A stretch of DNA of 64,000 bases from NCBI RefSeq assembly GCF_900129775.1, contig NZ_FQWV01000006.1, positions 1 to 64,000 of the forward strand, in the 5' to 3' direction. The notes under the pieces are model-generated. The model saw only the letters and a program-made list of their open reading frames with translations, was not told the DNA's origin and searched no databases. The DNA is from Halobaculum gomorrense. Its GTDB lineage: Archaea; Halobacteriota; Halobacteria; Halobacteriales; Haloferacaceae. Below are positions 51,616 to 60,417 of this stretch, piece after piece. The position numbers were made by a program, and so were the translations under genes. Each line of letters opens with the position of its first letter. Within the stretch, counting starts at the first letter, position 1.

Positions 51616-51655
51616 CAGCACAGTTCCCTTAGGATTCTAATACATTCTTTTATGT

Positions 51656-51826
51656 ATGAAAAATGTAGAAGAAAAAATCCGAGAACAGTTCATCGAATGT
51701 GAAGACGACCCTGGATTTTGGAGGTGTAGAGGCTGTCAGTCAAAATACTCCTACGGAGACGTGGCTAAGAGCGATTTGTTGTTACACCTCGACAACTGCG
51801 ACGACTTCGAAAAAGGTGACGAGTAA
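51656..51826 (+). CDS. Small C2HC-type zinc-finger protein
   Basis: A 56-residue protein starting MKNVEEKIREQFIECEDDPG. WRCRGCQSKYSYGD followed by LLLHLDNCDDF supplies Cys-x2-Cys ... His-x4-Cys, the BED/C2HC pattern of DNA-binding zinc fingers. A start at 51,652 in another frame gives a 16-residue dead end, so 51,656 is right. CTAATACATTCTTTTA upstream supplies A/T-rich promoter sequence. Last convincing gene of the element before dodecin; it may regulate integration or the nearby trio. Confidence 0.65.
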   Translation: MKNVEEKIREQFIECEDDPGFWRCRGCQSKYSYGDVAKSDLLLHLDNCDDFEKGDE

Positions 51827-51878
51827 TTCGTGACACTGTTGGTAATTATTGAACGAGCCTAAGACCAGTAGCACTCAT

Positions 51879-51886
51879 TTTTATTA
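51879..51886 (+). promoter_or_regulatory. Element-borne TATA-like box facing dodecin
   Basis: TTTTATTA lies about 27 nt before an ATG (51,913) that opens an 18-codon micro-frame ([18 protein letters not shown]). The frame closes at TAA 51,967, 7 nt before the dodecin GTG. If active, this promoter replaces the lost dodecin promoter and couples dodecin translation to the micro-frame. Inference from spacing. Confidence 0.4.
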
Positions 51887-51976
51887 GACGACACGGCGAC
51901 TAGAAGCGTGCAATGTCAACACTAAACACAGGGTACGACAGCCTGCAATCTGTTGTAACAACGTGGTAACAGACGA

Positions 51977-52192
51977 GTGGTATTCAAGAAGATCACGCTC
52001 GTCGGCCGGAGCACTGAGGGGTTCGACGAGGCGACTGACGACGCGATCGACCGCGCGGAAGAGACGCTCGACGAGGTCCATTGGGTCGAGGTGACCGAAT
52101 TCGGCGTCGAGGTCGCCGCCGTCGAGGGGCGAGAGTACCAAGCGGAAGTCGAGGTGGCGTTCGAGTTGCAGCGGGCAGAACAACAGGAGTGA
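51977..52192 (+). CDS. Dodecin (flavin-binding), with start codon rebuilt by integration
   Basis: Dodecameric flavin-storage protein of 71 residues that sequesters riboflavin/lumichrome or FMN and protects the cell from photo-reactive flavin. [18 protein letters not shown] closely matches haloarchaeal dodecin. The flavin-stacking Trp 36 (DEVHWVEV) and hydrogen-bonding Gln 55 (REYQAEV) are present. The start is GTG here, while the original ATG with identical following bases lies at 35,808. The protein is thus intact, but its upstream region is now element DNA. The right att repeat covers codons 1-6. Confidence 0.93.
   Translation: MVFKKITLVGRSTEGFDEATDDAIDRAEETLDEVHWVEVTEFGVEVAAVEGREYQAEVEVAFELQRAEQQE
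51978..51993 (+). repeat. attR core, 16-bp direct repeat
   Basis: TGGTATTCAAGAAGAT, identical to 35,809-35,824. Here it is preceded by G (giving GTG) and followed by CACGCTCG, the true continuation of dodecin. Confidence 0.93.
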
Positions 52193-52219
52193 CCGTCGGG
52201 CGGGCGGCGCCCGAGTCGT

Positions 52220-53323
52220 TCACGCCGTCTCGGTCGTCGCGTCGGCCCCTTCCTCCCCGTCGGACTTGTCGCCGCGAGCGTCGACATCGCCAGCGTCGCC
52301 GCCGTCGGGTCGTTTGCCGGGCGTCGCCGGCGCCGAGCGGTCCCCGTCTGTGTCGGTGCCGTCCCGCATCGTCACCTGCGCAACGCCGCTGGTGTCATCG
52401 AACACGAGGTGGCTGTGTGGGTACGCGAACTCCACGTCGATGGAGCCGTCTTCTTCGAGGATCTCCCAGACTGCAGTCTGGACCTGTGACCGAACGGTGA
52501 GCGGCTTGTACGGGTTCTTCGCCCAGTAGCGCAGCGTGAGTTCGACCCCGTGGTCTCCGTATGCGTCGATGTAGCAGGTCGGTCTCGCGGGGTAGCGCGC
52601 GACGCCGATCCGGATGTCCGGTCCGCCCTCGATGACCGTCTCGCAGGTGGCGGCCGCGCGCTCGATCAGGCTCCGCGCGCGGGCGATGTCGGACTCGTAG
52701 GTCACGACCGTCGACAGCGAGAGCCGCGTGCGTTCGTCCTCGGCCGAGAGGTTCGTCACGCGGTGATCGCGGATGTAGGAGTTGGGGATCACCTCGAAGG
52801 TGTTGTTGACGGTGAATACCTTCGTGTACCGCAGCGTGATCGCCTCCACGAACCCGCGTGTTCCGTCGGGAAGTTCGACCATGTCGCCGATCTCGAACGG
52901 TTGGTCTGCGAGCACGAACACGCCGCTGATGATCGAGCCGACGATCGGCGCGAGGATGATACCCACGACCGCCGAGAACACGCCGACCGAGAGGACGATG
53001 CTCCCGATCTCGACGCCCGCAGCGTTGAGGCCGGCGAACCCGAACAGGAGGACGACGCCCGAGCGAACGCCCCGGAGCACGACCTGCGCGACCGACTCGC
53101 GGGCGAACCGCCGTGCGATCGGCCGCGCGAACAGGCGGACAACGTAGGTCGCGACGACCACCCCCACGAGGAGAAACAGGAGGACGACCACGATCTGGAC
53201 GCCGGGAACCGCCAGCAACGCCTCGTAGCTGGCGGCGATGCGGCTCAACAGGTTCCCGCCGATCTGCGCGGGCGCCGCGGGCAGCGACTGGACGACCGGC
53301 GGTCCCGTTGTCCCCGTCTGCAT
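52220..53323 (-). CDS. MscS-family mechanosensitive channel
   Basis: A 367-residue channel starting MQTGTTGPPVVQSLP; the upstream stretch to 53,365 is dropped. Three membrane helices lie at about 35-62, 80-100 and 105-135, the last with the pore-helix GIILAPIVGSIISG. The beta domain has ADQPFEIGDMVELPDGTRGFVE and VIPNSYIRDHRVTN. The cytoplasmic alpha/beta domain (about 190-320) is full length, unlike the shorter paralogue at 32.6 kb. The acidic C-terminal tail is disordered. It would open under membrane tension to release solutes on dilution. Convergent with dodecin. Confidence 0.88.
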   Translation of the reverse strand: MQTGTTGPPVVQSLPAAPAQIGGNLLSRIAASYEALLAVPGVQIVVVLLFLLVGVVVATYVVRLFARPIARRFARESVAQVVLRGVRSGVVLLFGFAGLNAAGVEIGSIVLSVGVFSAVVGIILAPIVGSIISGVFVLADQPFEIGDMVELPDGTRGFVEAITLRYTKVFTVNNTFEVIPNSYIRDHRVTNLSAEDERTRLSLSTVVTYESDIARARSLIERAAATCETVIEGGPDIRIGVARYPARPTCYIDAYGDHGVELTLRYWAKNPYKPLTVRSQVQTAVWEILEEDGSIDVEFAYPHSHLVFDDTSGVAQVTMRDGTDTDGDRSAPATPGKRPDGGDAGDVDARGDKSDGEEGADATTETA

Positions 53324-53448
53324 ACCGCGGGCGTCGGCGGCGGTCCGAAAAAGCGTTCCCCTCACGCGCTCGGCGGGCGCGACGGTCCCGCACCCGCAAG
53401 GGGGAAGCGCTCGACACTGCTAACACGGTGTCGGCCGTATCCAGCGAC

Positions 53449-54318
53449 ATGAGCGCGTTCGCCGAGGGGACGACCTTCCACGTGACGACCGTGGACGAAC
53501 CCGCCAGCGCCGTCATCGCTGGCTTTTCGCAGTTCGGACTGGCCGGCTTGACCGCGGCCGATTACCTCGTCGACCACCTCGAACTCGAACAGACGGGCCA
53601 CATTCGCGCCGAGGGGCTGCCGACGATCACGCCGTTCGAGAACGGTCGACCGCGCTATCCGACGCGGCTGTTCTCGCGCGACGACCTCGATGTGACGGTG
53701 CTCGTGGGCGAGCTGTTCGTTCCGTACGGGCTGGCCGAGCCGTTCTCTCGCGCGATCCTCGGCTGGACCGAGGAGGCTGCCGTCGAAGAGATCGCTGTCC
53801 TCTCCGGGGCGCCGTTCCCGCACGGTCCCACCGAACACCGCGCGTTCTACGTCGCCAGCGACGACTACCGGGAGCTGCACTTTCCCGATCACGACCCTGA
53901 CGCGGCGCCGGTGTCGTCGGCGCCTGACAGTGGCTCGCCTGCCGCGAGCGGGGACGACGAGGAGCACGGCGGACAGCCGACGACCGCCGAGGCGGACGCA
54001 GTACCCGATGGCGAGCCGGGCGGGGCGCGTCCGATGACGAACGGCTTCCTCGACGGGACCAACGCGGCGCTGATAGCGCGGGCGATGGAGTCTGACCTCG
54101 GGGGATGCGTGTTCGTCACGCCGGTCCACGCGCAGGTCCCGGACGTCGACGCGGCGGTCCGGCTCGTCGCCGCCGTCGACCACGTGTACGACCTCGGGGT
54201 CGACACCGCCCCGCTGGAGGAGTTCGCCGCCCAGGTCGGCCAGTACTACCGCACGCTCGCCGAGCGGCTCGAAGCGCACGCCGATGAGGAACAGCCGACC
54301 GACCGGATGTACATGTAG
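53449..54318 (+). CDS. PAC2-family (proteasome assembly chaperone-like) protein
   Basis: A 289-residue cytoplasmic protein starting [16 protein letters not shown]. The PAC2 fold is recognisable from [31 protein letters not shown] (by position, about 25-55), [11 protein letters not shown] and the C-terminal [23 protein letters not shown]. An Asp/Ser/Ala-rich insertion (about 150-195) interrupts the domain. Archaeal PAC2 proteins resemble eukaryotic proteasome assembly chaperones; whether they assist the archaeal proteasome is not established. Confidence 0.8.
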   Translation: MSAFAEGTTFHVTTVDEPASAVIAGFSQFGLAGLTAADYLVDHLELEQTGHIRAEGLPTITPFENGRPRYPTRLFSRDDLDVTVLVGELFVPYGLAEPFSRAILGWTEEAAVEEIAVLSGAPFPHGPTEHRAFYVASDDYRELHFPDHDPDAAPVSSAPDSGSPAASGDDEEHGGQPTTAEADAVPDGEPGGARPMTNGFLDGTNAALIARAMESDLGGCVFVTPVHAQVPDVDAAVRLVAAVDHVYDLGVDTAPLEEFAAQVGQYYRTLAERLEAHADEEQPTDRMYM

Positions 54319-54424
54319 CACCGCACAGTCCCGTCAGTCTCCGACCGCCCGAATACGCGCTTTCGAAAACGGGTACTACTCGGATTTCAGTAAAACCCTT
54401 AGGTGCGGGTGCAAACAGGGAGGT

Positions 54425-55462
54425 ATGACCGACGACCTCAGGACGACGATGGAGCGGGTCGGCGAGCGCTTCAACCTCGGGGAGTATGAGATCGACGCCT
54501 ACCTCGCGGTGTTAGAGCACGGCGAGCTCACCGCTTCGGAGATCGCGACGGAGACGGATATCCCACAGCCGCGCGTGTACGACACCGTGCGGAGCCTCTC
54601 AGACCGCGGGCAGGTGGAGCTTCGGGAGTCGCGCCCGATGAAGATCGTCGCGGTCGACCCCGACGAGGCGTTCGGGGACATTCGCTCGTCGCTGTCGGAG
54701 ATGGTCGACGAACTGGAGGCGCGCTACACCGCGCCGACGCGAGACACCGAGGCGGTGTCCCTGGTGAAGTCGCGCTCGACGATACTCCGGTATCTCGAAG
54801 AGGTGATCCAGTCGGCCGAGTACGAACTCGCCGTCTCGCTGACGCCCGACCTGCTGCGCCGGTTCCGCGAGATCCTGCAACAGCGCATCGAGGACGGCGT
54901 CGCCGTGGAGCTACTCGTCACGCCGGCGTCCCGGGCGCCCGCACCCGCCGAATTCGACTACGACGCGGTCGCGACCGAGGCGCGCAGCCGGCGCGGCATC
55001 ACCACACCCGTCATCGCGGTCGCCGACGGCGAGTACTCGGTGTACGCGACCCAGGACGCGCTCCGCGACGACCGCGACCGCTACGGCGTCATCTTCAACC
55101 GCTCGGCGCTAGGGTTCCTCGTGAGCGGGTTCTTCGGGACCGTTCTCTGGTCGACCGCCGAGACGCTCTCGACCGACGGCGAGAAGCGGCCGTTCCCCCG
55201 GACCTACGCGTCCATCCGCCGTGCAGTGAAGGACATCCACGAGGTCAGCGGCGACTTCGAGGCGGTCGTCACCGGCCGCGACGTGGAGACCGGCAACGAG
55301 GTCCGCGTGGAGGGGAGCGTGGTCGACTACGAGTACGACGCCTCCGAGCAGGTCGCCTCCTTCACTGTCGACGACCCGGACGGCGGGCGCGTCACCGTCG
55401 GCGGCCTCGTCGCCGCCTTCGAGGACATCGAGGGGCAAGAAATCGAGCTCCGGCGGCGCTGA
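54425..55462 (+). CDS. trmB: TrmB-family transcription regulator
   Basis: Sugar-responsive regulator of 345 residues. The N-terminal winged helix [24 protein letters not shown]...[21 protein letters not shown] (about 20-70) is nearly as I recall Halobacterium TrmB. A helical linker and a C-terminal sensor domain (from about 110) follow, with a final beta domain (about 270-345). In Halobacterium TrmB switches gluconeogenesis and glycolysis genes according to glucose. The start ATG at 54,425 is preceded by AGGGAGGT, a strong ribosome site. No metabolic gene is adjacent; it acts in trans. Confidence 0.88.
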   Translation: MTDDLRTTMERVGERFNLGEYEIDAYLAVLEHGELTASEIATETDIPQPRVYDTVRSLSDRGQVELRESRPMKIVAVDPDEAFGDIRSSLSEMVDELEARYTAPTRDTEAVSLVKSRSTILRYLEEVIQSAEYELAVSLTPDLLRRFREILQQRIEDGVAVELLVTPASRAPAPAEFDYDAVATEARSRRGITTPVIAVADGEYSVYATQDALRDDRDRYGVIFNRSALGFLVSGFFGTVLWSTAETLSTDGEKRPFPRTYASIRRAVKDIHEVSGDFEAVVTGRDVETGNEVRVEGSVVDYEYDASEQVASFTVDDPDGGRVTVGGLVAAFEDIEGQEIELRRR

Positions 55463-55551
55463 TCGGACGGGACGCCCGCGCCCCTCAGTGTGGCCCCTGC
55501 GGGCGGCGCCGGCAGAAACGACCAAGTGACCTTCCGGAGACGTGTCGACCG

Positions 55552-55716
55552 ATGGAACTCTCCTGGTCATCGCTGGCGGACGATATCGCCCCGTCGACCG
55601 TCCTGATCGTCGGCTTCCTGCTGTTCGTGTTCCCGGAGCCGGCGACCTCGGCGTTGGGCGCCGGACTGTTGTTGCTCGGCGCGGCGTGGTGGTTTTATGA
55701 GTGGGACCGGCTGTGA
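55552..55716 (+). CDS. Small two-helix membrane protein, 54 residues
   Basis: MELSWSSLADDIAPSTVLIV begins a 54-residue protein with two hydrophobic helices (about 13-30 and 33-48) separated by PEPATS, ending WWFYEWDRL. The clean reading frame, codon bias and hydrophobic profile with charged ends support a real small membrane protein. Function unknown. Confidence 0.6.
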   Translation: MELSWSSLADDIAPSTVLIVGFLLFVFPEPATSALGAGLLLLGAAWWFYEWDRL

Positions 55717-55734
55717 GTCGGTCGAGTGGTCGGC

Positions 55735-56799
55735 TCAGATGTCGACCGCGAACGGGACGAACTCGGGCGCGCGAGCGGCCATCGAGCCGAACAGGTCCGC
55801 GACCGCGACGAGATCGGCCGCGTCGATCACCTCGACGGGGGTGTGCATGTAGCGGTTCGGGATGCCGACGTTCAGCGACGGGGTCCCGCCGCGGCTGGTG
55901 AAGAAGGCGTCCGCGTCGGTGCCCGTCCGGATTCCCGCCGCCTGCAGCTGGTAGTCGATCCCGCCGGCGTCAGCCGCTCGGCGGGCCAGCTCGACGACGC
56001 GCGGGTGGTTGGCCGAGCCGCGGGCGACGACGGGGCCGGCGCCCAGCTCGACGGGGCCGCGGTTGGCGTCGGTCATGTCGGGGTTATCCGTCGCGTGCGT
56101 CACGTCGGCGGCGACGGCCACGTCCGGGTCCAGATCGAAGCCGACCATCTCCGCGCCGTTGAGACCGATCTCCTCTTGGACCGTCGAGACGGCGTACACC
56201 GTCGCGTCGGCGTCCGCATCGACGGCCCGGCGGAGCCCCTCGGCGACCGCCCACGTGCCGACGCGGTTGTCCATCCCCCGGGCTGCGATCCGGTCGCCGT
56301 GGAGGTCGTGGACCGTCGAGGAGAACGTCACGGGGTCGCCGACTTCTACCAACTCGCTGGCCGCTGCCTCGTCGTCGGCGCCGATATCGACGAACTGCTC
56401 GGAGACATCCTCGATGTCGTCGTTCTCGGGGTCGCGGAGGTGGATCGCCGTCTGACCGATCACGCCCTGAACGGGGCCCTCGGCGGCGTGGACAGTGACG
56501 TGTTGCCCCTTCGAGACGGTCCGGTCGGAGCCGCCGACGCGGGTGAGCCGAACGAAGCCCTCGTCGGTGATCCGCCGGATCATGAAGCCGATCTCGTCGG
56601 CGTGGCCCGCGAAGGCGATCTCCGGGCCGTCGCCGCCGCCCTCGTGGACGGCGACCGCGTTGCCGTAGGCGTCGGTCCACACGTCGTCCGCGAACCGGCG
56701 CACGTACTCGACCCAGACGCGCTGCCCGTCGGTCTCGAAGCCGGACGGCGACGGGGTGGTGAGCAGGTCGTCGAGGAACGCTCTGCGAACGGATTCCAT
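55735..56799 (-). CDS. M42-family metallopeptidase
   Basis: Cytoplasmic zinc aminopeptidase/deblocking enzyme of 354 residues starting MESVRRAFLDDLLTTPSPSGFE. Metal ligands and catalytic residues of the M42 tetrahedral peptidases are visible: FAGHADEIGF (His, Asp), RGMDNRVG (second Asp), VQEEIGLNGA (Glu-Glu) and the C-terminal YMHTPVEV (His). The family forms dodecamers that trim peptides, in particular after the proteasome. A paralogue lies at 58.2 kb. Confidence 0.9.
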   Translation of the reverse strand: MESVRRAFLDDLLTTPSPSGFETDGQRVWVEYVRRFADDVWTDAYGNAVAVHEGGGDGPEIAFAGHADEIGFMIRRITDEGFVRLTRVGGSDRTVSKGQHVTVHAAEGPVQGVIGQTAIHLRDPENDDIEDVSEQFVDIGADDEAAASELVEVGDPVTFSSTVHDLHGDRIAARGMDNRVGTWAVAEGLRRAVDADADATVYAVSTVQEEIGLNGAEMVGFDLDPDVAVAADVTHATDNPDMTDANRGPVELGAGPVVARGSANHPRVVELARRAADAGGIDYQLQAAGIRTGTDADAFFTSRGGTPSLNVGIPNRYMHTPVEVIDAADLVAVADLFGSMAARAPEFVPFAVDI

Positions 56800-56960
56800 A
56801 CCCAGAGGGGCGCGCGGGCACAAATGAACCCGCCGGTCGCGCGGACCTTCGTCGTCGCCGCCGGGCACGCGCACGGAGCGACACGCCCAGCCGACGGGAC
56901 ACCCAGTGACGAAGCGCCACGATCCAAACCAATAACAGGTCGCCGGGCGATCGCTTTGGC

Positions 56961-57236
56961 ATGGCAGACATCACACTGTTCGAGTTGCACTTTCACGACG
57001 GGATCGACGTCGGCCCCTCCTCGATCGGTGCCGCTGTGGGCGACGACGATGCCGACGCCCTCGACGCAGCCGACGCCACCGACGAGGACGAATCGTCCGG
57101 ATCGAACGCCGGGAAGGTCGGCGGCGCGCTCGCGGCGGTTGCGCTGCTCGTGATTCTCGGCGTCGGCGTCAGGAAGCTGCTGAGCGACGATCTCGACCCG
57201 ATCGAGGAGCTGGAGGAACTAGACGACGAGATCTGA
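56961..57236 (+). CDS. Small acidic membrane protein
   Basis: A 91-residue protein: MADITLFELHFHDGIDVGPS, then an Asp/Ala-rich acidic stretch, one helix (GKVGGALAAVALLVILGVGV, about 51-70) and an acidic tail DLDPIEELEELDDEI. It is probably single-pass with both ends soluble. It is divergent from the M42 gene, with about 160 bp between starts. Function unknown. Confidence 0.62.
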   Translation: MADITLFELHFHDGIDVGPSSIGAAVGDDDADALDAADATDEDESSGSNAGKVGGALAAVALLVILGVGVRKLLSDDLDPIEELEELDDEI

Positions 57237-57281
57237 GCCGTCTCGCAGCCCGCGGCGCTCACGGCGCTCGGCCCGCGCCGC

Positions 57282-58166
57282 CTACGCGCGTCGCTCGTCG
57301 AGAACGCCGACGCGGTTGGCGGCGTAGCCGAACAGGTCGGCGTAGCCGTACGGCGACATCAGGGCGGGGTAAAACGACGTATCGGCGGTGAACTCCTCGC
57401 CGTCGGCGGCGGCGAACCGCTCGCCGGCGCGCACCGCCGAGAAGTTCTCGACGAACACCTCGTACTCCCCTGCGGGCGGCTTCGGCACCGGATCGATGAG
57501 TTTGAACACCTCAATGGCCGACTCGGCGTCCGTTCCTGCGGGCGTCCCGCCGTCGGATGCGGCGTTTGCTCCCCCGTCGAACGCGCCGTCAGCCGCGCGC
57601 TCGGGCGACAGCGCCGCCGGCGAGGCCGTCGGAAGCGACCCCGTCGCCGCGAGGAACTCACGGACCAGCCGGTAGCCGTTTTCGGCGGCCTCGTCGCTCC
57701 CCTGGAGCCCGCACTCGACCTCGATCGTGTGGGGGTGCTGAATGAGCCGTCCCTCCGCGAGCTCCTCCGTTTCGAGGAGCTTCGTCACCGACAGGTGCGG
57801 CACGACGGCACGGGCGATCTCGTCGACGGTCTCGGCGACGGCGAACGGCTCGGCCGTCGACTGCGTCGAGTGGAGCGCGAGCACCGTGCACCCCTCCAGT
57901 TCGCTCATGAGGTGGTGTGCGAGCTGTGCTTCGTGGGTGTCGCCGTTCGGGTCGCCGGGGAACGCGCGGTTCAGGTCCTCCTCGGTGTAGCGAACGCCCG
58001 CCTCTAGCGCCTCCTCGTTCGCGACGATCAGCTTCACGGGTCGCACCACGTCGGGGGCGGCCGCGAGCAGCCGGCCGACTGCCCGCGGGCCGCACGGCTC
58101 GTCGCCGTGGATGCCAGCGACGACAGCCACCTCGGGAACGCCGTCTCCGAGCTGGTGGACTTGCAT
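57282..58166 (-). CDS. Succinylglutamate desuccinylase/aspartoacylase-family deacylase
   Basis: Zinc-dependent deacylase relative of 294 residues starting MQVHQLGDGVPEVAVV. Metal-binding GIHGDEPCG (His-x2-Glu, about 18-26) and EDLNRAFPGD are the AstE/ASPA hallmarks; VLALHSTQST holds the third ligand. HTIEVECGLQGSDEAAENGY contains the catalytic Glu. The C-terminal half has a Gly/Ala/Ser insertion (about 190-225) and the beta domain YEVFVENFSAVRAGE. The substrate, an N-acyl amino acid or related amide, is unknown. Flanked by the two M42 peptidases. Confidence 0.85.
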   Translation of the reverse strand: MQVHQLGDGVPEVAVVAGIHGDEPCGPRAVGRLLAAAPDVVRPVKLIVANEEALEAGVRYTEEDLNRAFPGDPNGDTHEAQLAHHLMSELEGCTVLALHSTQSTAEPFAVAETVDEIARAVVPHLSVTKLLETEELAEGRLIQHPHTIEVECGLQGSDEAAENGYRLVREFLAATGSLPTASPAALSPERAADGAFDGGANAASDGGTPAGTDAESAIEVFKLIDPVPKPPAGEYEVFVENFSAVRAGERFAAADGEEFTADTSFYPALMSPYGYADLFGYAANRVGVLDERRA

Positions 58167-58219
58167 ACCGACACTGGAACGGGGACGCATTTGAGCGGCG
58201 CGGTTCCGGCACCGTCGCA

Positions 58220-59356
58220 TCAGGGGTCGGACCGTGGAGACGGCTCTCCGACCGCGTCGCCCTCGTGTGCCAGTCCCCCCGCGCCCGCCTCGGCGGCCGC
58301 GACGAGCAGATCGACGGTCGCCGCAAGGTCGTCGACGTGGGCCGTCTCGACCGTCGAGTGATGGTACCGGACCGGGATCGAGACGGCGCCGACCGGCGTC
58401 GACCCCACGGCCGTCTGGAGCGCGCCCGCGTCGGTGCCGATGTTCGCGGCGACCTCGCGCTGGAACGGGACGCCGCGATCGTCGGCCAGCGCCTCCAGCC
58501 GGTCGGCGACCGCGGGCGTCGACACGACCGTCGCGTCCGTGCGCTTGACCGCGACGCCGGCGCCGAGCGTCGTTACGCGGTCGGCCGCGTCGATGCCTGG
58601 GACGCTCCGTTCGAGCGTCCCGTCGACCGCGAGGGCGACGTCCGGATCGAGGTCGACGCCGACCGCCTCTGCCCCGCGGAGGCCGACCTCCTCCTGGGTG
58701 GTCGCGACGTAGTGGACCGTCGCGTCGGGGTCGGCTCGCTCGGCCGCCCGCAGCACCGCCCACACGCCCGCGCGGTCGTCGAGCGCCTTTCGGCTCACGC
58801 ACTCGCCCATGCGCTCGGTCGGCGCGCGCATCGTCACCGTGTCGCCGACGGAGATGCGTTCGCGCGCCGCCTCGGCGTCGAGACCCACGTCGATCGCAAC
58901 GTCATCGATGTTCTGCTCGGTCTCGGTGTCACGGACGTGAGCCGGAATCGCACCGATGACGCCGTCGACTGGACCCCCACGGGTCGCTTCGCTCCCCGTT
59001 CGCTCCGAGGGCTCGCGTCGCTCGCCCTCACTCCCGTCGCCGCCGGTCGCGTGGATCCGGACGCGCGCGGAGCGCAGGATCTCCGGGTTCCAGCCGCCGA
59101 GTGAACTGACGTGGAGGATGCCCTCTTCGTCGACGTGGCGCACGATGAACCCGATCTCGTCCATGTGCGCGGCGATGAGTAGCTCCGGCGCGTCGTCGTC
59201 GCCCTCGAGGGTGCCGACGACGGTTCCCATCGCGTCGGTCCGGACGCGGTCGGCGGTGCGCTGAAGCTCGCGGACGACGAGTTCGCGCGGTTCCGTCTCG
59301 TGGCCGACGGGGCCGTGAGACTCGGTGAGTCCGCAGAGAAGGTCGAATCCGTCCAT
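58220..59356 (-). CDS. M42-family metallopeptidase, second paralogue
   Basis: A 378-residue peptidase starting MDGFDLLCGLTESHGPVGHE. Active-site pattern as in the other copy: AAHMDEIGF, KALDDRAGVW, TTQEEVGLRGA and the C-terminal RYHHSTVET. It carries an extra acidic/basic insertion (GGDGSEGERREPSERTG, about 108-124) and differs widely from the first copy, so it is an old duplication rather than a recent one. Expected role: peptide trimming in the cytoplasm. Confidence 0.89.
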   Translation of the reverse strand: MDGFDLLCGLTESHGPVGHETEPRELVVRELQRTADRVRTDAMGTVVGTLEGDDDAPELLIAAHMDEIGFIVRHVDEEGILHVSSLGGWNPEILRSARVRIHATGGDGSEGERREPSERTGSEATRGGPVDGVIGAIPAHVRDTETEQNIDDVAIDVGLDAEAARERISVGDTVTMRAPTERMGECVSRKALDDRAGVWAVLRAAERADPDATVHYVATTQEEVGLRGAEAVGVDLDPDVALAVDGTLERSVPGIDAADRVTTLGAGVAVKRTDATVVSTPAVADRLEALADDRGVPFQREVAANIGTDAGALQTAVGSTPVGAVSIPVRYHHSTVETAHVDDLAATVDLLVAAAEAGAGGLAHEGDAVGEPSPRSDP

Positions 59357-59443
59357 GGTCGCCGATCCGTCCGCGAAGCGAAAAACGCGGGGATCGCGGC
59401 GGTCCGGGCCGGTCACGACGTGTGACGTGACCGCAGCGCCCGA

Positions 59444-59929
59444 TCAGTGCTCCAGCGACTCGACGTACTCGTAATCCGCCTCGTATGCGGTCACCCGCTG
59501 GCCGTCGAGTTCGATCCGCCAGCTGTCGAGTACGGCGGGGTCCTCGAGCGCGAGTCGGAGCGTCTCGCGCACGTCGTCGACGTTCACGCCGTAGAAGTCG
59601 CCCGGAATGCCGCGGAGGTACTGCAGCGCGGTCTCAAAGAGGCTGCGCATGCCGCCGTCGTCCTCGAAGTCGACATGCTTGTACGCGCCCGCGGCGACCT
59701 GCACCATCCCGTGGAGGAAGGCGCTCTCGACGGAGCCGCCGCCGTAGTTGTACCACTCGTCTTCGAAGCAGTCGTGTGACTCGTGGTAGTCGCCGGCGTT
59801 GAACAGCCGGACGCCGTGTTCGGTGGCCCGGCGGAGCGTAGCGTGCTCCCAGACGCGCTCGTCGGCGCGCCACCCGGTCGGGTCGCCGAGCGGCGGCGCG
59901 ACGCTCAGGTCGCGCGTGTGGTCGTCCAT
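59444..59929 (-). CDS. DUF309-family protein
   Basis: A 161-residue all-helical protein starting [40 protein letters not shown] is the DUF309 motif (LFN-x-G-x-Y/F-x-x-H-x-x-x-E-x-x-W), and [15 protein letters not shown] follows as the second conserved helix. The conserved His and Glu could bind metal. The family's function is unknown. Confidence 0.85.
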   Translation of the reverse strand: MDDHTRDLSVAPPLGDPTGWRADERVWEHATLRRATEHGVRLFNAGDYHESHDCFEDEWYNYGGGSVESAFLHGMVQVAAGAYKHVDFEDDGGMRSLFETALQYLRGIPGDFYGVNVDDVRETLRLALEDPAVLDSWRIELDGQRVTAYEADYEYVESLEH

Positions 59930-60049
59930 ATCGACGCGTCCGCACGCGACCGGCCTAACACCATCGCCAGCGACGGGGGCTCTCTGCGAGCGGCCGTCGG
60001 GAACCGGCGAACGGTTTTACTGTCGTCGCCGCCGAAGCGTCGATAGCCG

Positions 60050-60331
60050 ATGGCACTACTGCGACGAGTGGTGGCTGTGGTCCGGGCGGTCGGCCGGCGG
60101 AGCCGACGCGACCTCGTCCGGACGTGGAGCGTCGTGAGCGACCCGGGTGCGCGCCCGGCCGTGTTGTACGCGGTCGCGCTCGCCGCCGCGGCGGCGAGTT
60201 TCCTGTTGTTCCTCTCGGGCGACGGCGGGACTCCGGACAGGGTCGAGTTCGGCCTGTTGATGGGCTCGTTCAGCACCGTGTTGTACATGTCACTGCAGCA
60301 GGCCGGGAGCGCACCCCGGCGCGGCCAGTGA
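60050..60331 (+). CDS. Small two-helix membrane protein
   Basis: A 93-residue protein starting MALLRRVVAVVRAVGRRSRR. A basic N-terminus is followed by VLYAVALAAAAASFLLFLSG (about 38-57) and EFGLLMGSFSTVLYMSL (about 66-82), two membrane helices. CGGTTTTACTG about 35 nt before the ATG could be its promoter. Function unknown. Confidence 0.6.
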   Translation: MALLRRVVAVVRAVGRRSRRDLVRTWSVVSDPGARPAVLYAVALAAAAASFLLFLSGDGGTPDRVEFGLLMGSFSTVLYMSLQQAGSAPRRGQ

Positions 60332-60417
60332 GGCGTCGACGGCGCTCCGGAGAACGCCCCGACGACCGTCGAAAATCGGAGCATTAACCCACTGGGATAC
60401 CGTCCTCTGATCCGCGT

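Larger units (their letters stand above)
35809..51993 (+). mobile_element. Integrated 16.2-kb plasmid-like element in the dodecin gene
   Basis: Bounded by 16-bp direct repeats. Visibly poorer in GC than the flanks in its left 7 kb and right 2.5 kb. It carries a tyrosine integrase beside the left end, an RHH regulator, an origin-like palindrome, a Rep ATPase, a type I restriction-modification block, a second recombinase and several small zinc-binding or Tat-like proteins. No capsid, portal, terminase or conjugation ATPase was recognised, so it is best read as an integrated plasmid or satellite-like element; size is 16,169 bp excluding one repeat. Confidence 0.9.

Noticed and set aside
35809-51993. 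Provirus
   Set aside because: No capsid, portal, terminase, packaging ATPase or spike-like protein was recognised, so a viral origin is not supported.
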